A stretch of DNA of 26,168 nucleotides, from the IMG/VR virus record IMGVR_UViG_3300006315_000014, positions 1-26,168 of that record, one strand, 5' to 3'. This document shows, piece after piece, positions 22,701 through 26,168 of the stretch. Origin of the DNA: a virus. Each line of letters opens with the position of its first letter. Within the stretch, counting starts at the first letter, position 1. Made by a program: the position numbers and the translations under genes. The notes below the pieces were generated by a model. The model searched no databases and was not told where the DNA came from. It saw only the letters and a program-made list of their open reading frames with translations.

Positions 22701-25700
22701 TTTCCTAATGATTGTGTTCGTGGAACTTTTACTCATCATGACGACAGTACTACTACAATAACTGGATATACTAATGCCACATCAATTACAGTTGAAGATT
22801 CTAAAACAGTAGGTGCAGGTAACACATATTCAATGAGTTATAACCGAGCATTGACATGGGGTACAAACCGAGAAATTACATTATCAGCAGGTGGTACAGG
22901 AAATAAAACAGTTACAGTAACAGAAGAAGGACATTATTTAAGGTCAGGCGATAAAGTTAGTATTACAGGTTCTAATGCTAATCCAATTTTTAACGGAGTT
23001 TATCCTATTACTGTTTCAAATAATAGTACATATACTTACGTATTACCTGAAACTCCTGGAACAACTACACCTCCAGGCGACCTTAGATCTAGACCCGTTG
23101 CTTCGGCGTGGTTAGCATCATCAAATGCAGTTTATCAAGATATTACTCCAAGAGGTAATAATGCCATAATTGAAGTATCTGCAATAGCAATTGGAGCAAT
23201 TCAAGCCATTGAGGTTTACGATTTTGGTGCAGGTTACTCTACTGTTCCTGCAGTTACTACTTCTGCGGGAGATAAGAATGCAGAACTTACCGCACACTTG
23301 GGGGCGTATGCAACATATCCAGGCTATTATAGTGGTACTAAAGGATTACTTAGTGGTGTTCCAAAACTTCAAGATAACAAATATTATCAGAACTTTTCTT
23401 ATGTCTTAAAAACAGATTTCGATGTAAATGATTATCGTAATTCGGTAAAAAGATTAGTTCACCCATCCGGATTAGTAATGTTTGGTGAGTTAGCTATACG
23501 AAGTAAAGTTTCTGTTGAAATGTTTGATAAAGGTGAACGTAATGTAGAAACTGAAACTTCCGCTGGCGATAAAAAATATCGTACTCTCGTTCTATCTTCT
23601 AATGCCGCTTCTATGAATGTCCAATTTTCTAATACTTATTGGAATAATGAAATAGAAATTTATACTAATAAACATCCTTGGCATGCAATGGATGCAAGGA
23701 TAGAAATAGGTGATGAAGTAAATATTCAATTAGAAAATTTTGAAGAGATTTCATCTATAGCAAGAACTAATTCCACAATGTATGTGGTTACTTCAACATT
23801 ACATGGATTACAAGCTGGTGATAAAATTAAGTGGACTGGAGATGAATCAGATCAACGATTTAATAATGAATATACAGTTACTACTGTACCCACTACAAAC
23901 ACATATACTATTACTCCATCGCCAGATACGGGATCAGTAACATCTCAATCAATGTATGATGGAAATTTGTATATCACCTTAGAAGATCAAACTACTGGTA
24001 ATACAATTCTCTTAGAGGATGGTGATGATTTGTTGATGGAGCCAACATCTTATTTGAAATCTTCAGTAATTTCTTATGCAGATGTTTTCAGAACACAATC
24101 AACAAATTGGGATAATCCCTTTTCTGGAAATATTTTAAATGAGGATGGTACAGATATTCAAATGGAAAGAGGTGGAACTTATCTCTATCCAACATTACAA
24201 TTTCCAGAAGAAGAAACAGGAACTATTTCCATTGATGTAAGTTTTAATAGTGATATACTTCTTGAAGATGATAATGGTACTTATGGGTGGGGATATCTCT
24301 TACACGAAGAGTCTGCCGGTCAAGGAAACGGCCCACAAAGATATATTTCTCTTGAAGAAGATACTCAAGGACCGGATCATCAATATGAAAGTATTCCGAT
24401 TGTAGATACTCATATATTGGAGACTTGGTTTAATTCTACAAGAGCTCATCTAATTTCTGAGGATGGTCAAGATCGTTTTATGATGGAAGATGAATCGTTA
24501 GTGACCTTAGATATTGTTCCAATAACATTAGATAATAGTCTAGAAAAAGAATTTGATTTACGAATAATTTATAATGCAATAGTCACAGAAGATGGACATT
24601 ATCTAATTGAAGAAAATAATACCTCAGGAAATAATTACATCAAGGTAGAAGATGATTATGGTTTAACTCAAAACAATTTATATTGTACAAAATTTAATCT
24701 TGTTGAAACTACCCATTGGCATCTAAGAATGGAGGACACATCTCATATCATATATGAAGATGAAACAAGAATGTTGTCTGAGGAAGATTATGTAAAAGCT
24801 CCTCTAGTAGAAGTCGAAACAGAACATTATGATACAATGGGGTATCATTTAAGAATGGAGAATGAAGATTATCTTCAACATGAAGATGGTACATGGGCTA
24901 TAATAGAGAAAAGTTCTGTAGCTGGTGGTAATCATGTTGAAACAATACAATATAATCTTTATGAAACACAGTATTGGCATTTACTACAAGAAGATGGAAT
25001 TACACACACTACTCTTGAAGATGAATCAGGAAGATTACTTACTGAAGACGCAAATATAAAAGCATCTGATTTATTAATACCTCCAGTGAAAAACATATAT
25101 GGTGTGGACACTATGGGGTGGCACATACTAATGGAGCCTGAAATTCCAGAACTTGAGAGGGTTGATATTGTATTAACAAATGTATTAGGTGATTTTGCCT
25201 TTGATGGATCAGATAGACCAGTTTATACTTTTTCAGGGGGTAGAGAATATCGTTTTAATATGGAACATTCTTCATTACGTCCTTCAGAAACACCAGGCGA
25301 TTGGCATCCAATTAGATTTTCTACAACAAACAATGGTACTCATGGTGGAGGTACAGAATATACTACAGGCGTAACAGTTGTTGGAGAGCCGGGAACTTCA
25401 GGAGCTTATGTTTCATTTATACCACCAGAAGACACGAATATTGATATTTGGTATTATTGTCTTAATCATAGTGGAATGGGAAATACTACTACAGCATCGA
25501 AAATTGTAACTTATAATACAGTTTATGCAGTAACTGCCGCAGGTGGAGCGTTTTTTATCGATGGAGTTTCTAGAGCATTAGTATCTATGACAGGCCAAAG
25601 AACATATCGTTTTGATTTGAGTGATGCATCGAACCGTCCTACAGAGGAGTCAGATTCTTGGCATCCCTTAAGGTTTTCCAAAACAAACAATGGTACTCAT

Positions 25701-26168
25701 GGTGGAGGTACAGCATATACAGATGGAGTAGTAATAAATGGTGATCCTGGAACTTCTGGAGCTTATATTGAAATTAGACCATCAAACGATACTCAAAAAC
25801 TTCATTACTATTGTGTTAATCATGCTGGAATGGGTTCAGAGATATTCATAGAGGCTAATATAATTGATGATGTATATCTTGCAATGGAAGATGTTCATAA
25901 GGATTTGGGTAGTGTTAATAATTCAAGAATTCTACAAGATATTCAAGAAAATAAACCACCTGTTATTACTAAAGAATATGTCACAGAAGAAGCACCAAGT
26001 GATATGCAAAGGTGGACTCCAGCAAACCATGAATTAGATTATATTGAAACTTGGCAAGATACAAAAGTTACAAGAACTTTTGGTATGCAACCATTTAGAC
26101 CACATTATGTTTCAAATTGGTCAGATGCTAATTTATATTATGTTGATGATAAATTTACACTTCAATCT
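19743..26168 (+). CDS. Giant modular tail/baseplate structural protein (3' truncated, over 2142 aa)
   Basis: A GTG-started frame two bases after the gp6 stop runs open for 2142 codons to the window edge. GTG is chosen because conserved-looking sequence begins at once (LIETQLPEFITNEHPKFKKF at 13-32, then IEKYYEFME) and the first in-frame ATG lies inside it. Residues 170-260 have the wedge-associated pattern DSQDIDTSCEGLIDDAWKKE, then QVYRSKGNEASFGWLFRTLF and DGEWSLDK. Beyond are beta modules: two 'Y-x-x-GD' Gly-rich copies (about 350-427), two H-x-L-x-x-GDK copies (about 1055-1110, 1349-1399), an acidic EDG repeat tract (about 1409-1800), and two cupredoxin-like domains (about 1805-2035). It may be a gp7-like wedge or a fibre; position after gp6 favours a wedge-attached protein. 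Confidence 0.8.
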   Translation, partial: MSEVKDKKDVSVLIETQLPEFITNEHPKFKKFIEKYYEFMESYQLYFGSTFTFNEPKLQDEDENFLAYEDGDRLQLESERDIVGNANLMFTVGETLTGANSGATAVVTGTKGNTIAFVKKTNEAVFTYNEKVTGSDSRSYGNLANGVSDGTFPKAAIDAYQTKAPAVAIRELVDSQDIDTSCEGLIDDAWKKEFYTNVPKTSVADRRQLLKRMKQVYRSKGNEASFGWLFRTLFAKEDIEFYYPKTDLLKMSDGEWSLDKSIKIVTSSANNINLFTGRKIVGSLSKCTAIVEKQITSFAGALQVTELTLSDVVQGVVDGELFYFKENEIVTSETDTDGLYADATVSGILQSVTVDVGGTNYIIGDEVHITGGGGQGARARVSAILDSVVEGIDVIDSGDGYAVGDVVGFINDGTGGSGAAAQINKIVSTGAILRNTDLVSAYAVKQLSAGDYSSTFLGHNANTHLYGNSSLIFSAAIKSASAKLYDNQGNYNATQHILAGDRIAKEVTVDTSGLTITQSVKTVTLSAGLSEEEKIDVVGGKLTYANANTTIITGFNANNVLTVRDTHNFGTGQTVTIEYASNTYWGTVISANTTAFLYSVGSYYRDNDIDALTVQNFVNDDNIIVYDTKFTKLGAAADGSGSDAHSMHNGITFQVGNTPATVTTNTFTMVDAHGASPDLELVCNGALNMTSVNVGAIDSFVLTSGGGKYESKPPVTIANNYTPTLGNALDVVGAPNSILNLNLHSFFGSTGLISQDGNVVTLTSDDAWPEANSGILTLIYANGVTDQVTEVTSNTVIRVSNEKLFGQGVGDNPDKETFTLTYMALANNITKNSLLYNDDYTARGRVLDFIDKAHIATTARPLTIENGNTSLRVDMLTTQDFGSTVENILLEEKDFHQDRYSHERLLLESDTAGSQDGGGGLFIIEDSVTWLQMEDDDLICNESDQSRFYSEDTSGERVTAYSNAASAYSTGTYAQSGTTITGVGTTFPNDCVRGTFTHHDDSTTTITGYTNATSITVEDSKTVGAGNTYSMSYNRALTWGTNREITLSAGGTGNKTVTVTEEGHYLRSGDKVSITGSNANPIFNGVYPITVSNNSTYTYVLPETPGTTTPPGDLRSRPVASAWLASSNAVYQDITPRGNNAIIEVSAIAIGAIQAIEVYDFGAGYSTVPAVTTSAGDKNAELTAHLGAYATYPGYYSGTKGLLSGVPKLQDNKYYQNFSYVLKTDFDVNDYRNSVKRLVHPSGLVMFGELAIRSKVSVEMFDKGERNVETETSAGDKKYRTLVLSSNAASMNVQFSNTYWNNEIEIYTNKHPWHAMDARIEIGDEVNIQLENFEEISSIARTNSTMYVVTSTLHGLQAGDKIKWTGDESDQRFNNEYTVTTVPTTNTYTITPSPDTGSVTSQSMYDGNLYITLEDQTTGNTILLEDGDDLLMEPTSYLKSSVISYADVFRTQSTNWDNPFSGNILNEDGTDIQMERGGTYLYPTLQFPEEETGTISIDVSFNSDILLEDDNGTYGWGYLLHEESAGQGNGPQRYISLEEDTQGPDHQYESIPIVDTHILETWFNSTRAHLISEDGQDRFMMEDESLVTLDIVPITLDNSLEKEFDLRIIYNAIVTEDGHYLIEENNTSGNNYIKVEDDYGLTQNNLYCTKFNLVETTHWHLRMEDTSHIIYEDETRMLSEEDYVKAPLVEVETEHYDTMGYHLRMENEDYLQHEDGTWAIIEKSSVAGGNHVETIQYNLYETQYWHLLQEDGITHTTLEDESGRLLTEDANIKASDLLIPPVKNIYGVDTMGWHILMEPEIPELERVDIVLTNVLGDFAFDGSDRPVYTFSGGREYRFNMEHSSLRPSETPGDWHPIRFSTTNNGTHGGGTEYTTGVTVVGEPGTSGAYVSFIPPEDTNIDIWYYCLNHSGMGNTTTASKIVTYNTVYAVTAAGGAFFIDGVSRALVSMTGQRTYRFDLSDASNRPTEESDSWHPLRFSKTNNGTHGGGTAYTDGVVINGDPGTSGAYIEIRPSNDTQKLHYYCVNHAGMGSEIFIEANIIDDVYLAMEDVHKDLGSVNNSRILQDIQENKPPVITKEYVTEEAPSDMQRWTPANHELDYIETWQDTKVTRTFGMQPFRPHYVSNWSDANLYYVDDKFTLQS
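23967..25140 (+). repeat. Acidic EDG/MED repeat tract in the giant gene
   Basis: A tract of about 390 codons in which short acidic motifs recur every 10-30 residues: ILLEDGDDLLME, NEDGTDIQME, LLEDDNG, LISEDGQDRFMMED, VTEDGHYLIEEN, HLRMEDTSH, HLRMENEDY, HLLQEDG and TLEDESGRLLTED. Histidine-led strands (WHLRMED, YHLRMEN, YWHLLQED, GWHILMEP) recur at roughly 30-45 residue spacing. This suggests a repeated beta-strand architecture. The first unit is the copy shared with the 892-residue protein. Confidence 0.7.
25155..25850 (+). repeat. Tandem pair of cupredoxin-like domains in the giant gene
   Basis: Two successive domains of about 118 residues. Domain 1 has WHPIRFS with His1855 and WYYCLNHSGMG with Cys1906, His1909 and Met1912. 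Domain 2 has WHPLRFS with His1974 and YYCVNHAGMG with Cys2024, His2027 and Met2030. A shared NNGTHGGGT block follows the first His in each. At DNA level a 31-base perfect match links 25326-25356 and 25683-25713, so the duplication looks fairly recent or conserved. C-x2-H-x2-M plus an upstream His is the ligand pattern of amicyanin-type blue copper proteins. Confidence 0.7.

Noticed and set aside
23191-25374. Short plus-strand frames inside the giant gene (near 23191-23409 and 25189-25374)
   Set aside because: They are out of phase with the long open frame, which carries clear domain repeats through both regions.
1-26168. tRNA genes, CRISPR arrays, insertion sequences, integrase or attachment sites
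   Set aside because: I looked for cloverleaf-like segments, regularly spaced repeats and transposase motifs and saw none; the only repeats are within coding genes or the gp32 leader.

Overview
This window is a virion-morphogenesis segment of an AT-rich, T4-like (contractile-tail) bacteriophage genome. Recognisable T4 counterparts are gp33, gp32, gp4, gp26, gp48, gp53, gp25 and gp6. There are also strong candidates for gp2, gp27, gp5, gp29 and a gp19/gp54 tube-family protein. The gene style (lysozyme-less gp5, zinc-less gp32, very large modular tail proteins) fits marine T4-like phages of the cyanophage/pelagiphage type. The host cannot be fixed from this sequence: there are no photosynthesis or other metabolic genes and no tRNAs.

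Layout. (1) Bases 1-2368, rightward: the end of an unknown gene, a staphylococcal-nuclease-like enzyme, a small two-helix membrane protein, the late-transcription coactivator gp33, then gp32 behind its own near-consensus sigma70-type promoter and an unusual repeat-bearing leader, followed by a 46-residue membrane peptide. (2) Bases 2360-6734, leftward: gp4 (head completion nuclease), a gp2-like DNA end protector, a tail-tube-family protein, gp26, a short gp51-like segment in the -1 frame, and a 588-residue tape measure protein. (3) Bases 6734-26168, rightward from a TATAAATA late promoter: gp48, gp53, a gp27-like hub protein, gp5 spike, a triple-repeat small protein, an 892-residue structural protein, a small coiled-coil protein, a 663-residue structural protein, gp25, gp6, and a giant structural gene that runs off the window end (more than 2142 codons).

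How it fits together: the leftward cluster supplies head-closing proteins, tube/hub assembly factors and the tail ruler. The rightward cluster supplies the hub and spike (gp27-like, gp5), the tube cap (gp48) and the wedge (gp53, gp25, gp6, and the giant protein as peripheral wedge or fibre). Genes are packed with 1-9 base overlaps (TAATG, ATGGCTGA), so translational coupling is likely. gp33 encoded in the window is the expected co-activator for the TATAAATA promoter.

Most notable: a T-TTT-TTC slippery heptamer lies in a short window between the two relevant stop codons at the end of gp26. A -1 slip there would fuse gp26 to the gp51-like segment immediately upstream of the tape measure gene, the same arrangement as the lambda G/GT tail-assembly chaperones. 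Second is a tandem pair of cupredoxin-like domains with His/Cys/His/Met sets in the giant tail protein. Third is a set of four spaced ATAC(A/G)A repeats in the gp32 leader that could be an autogenous operator.
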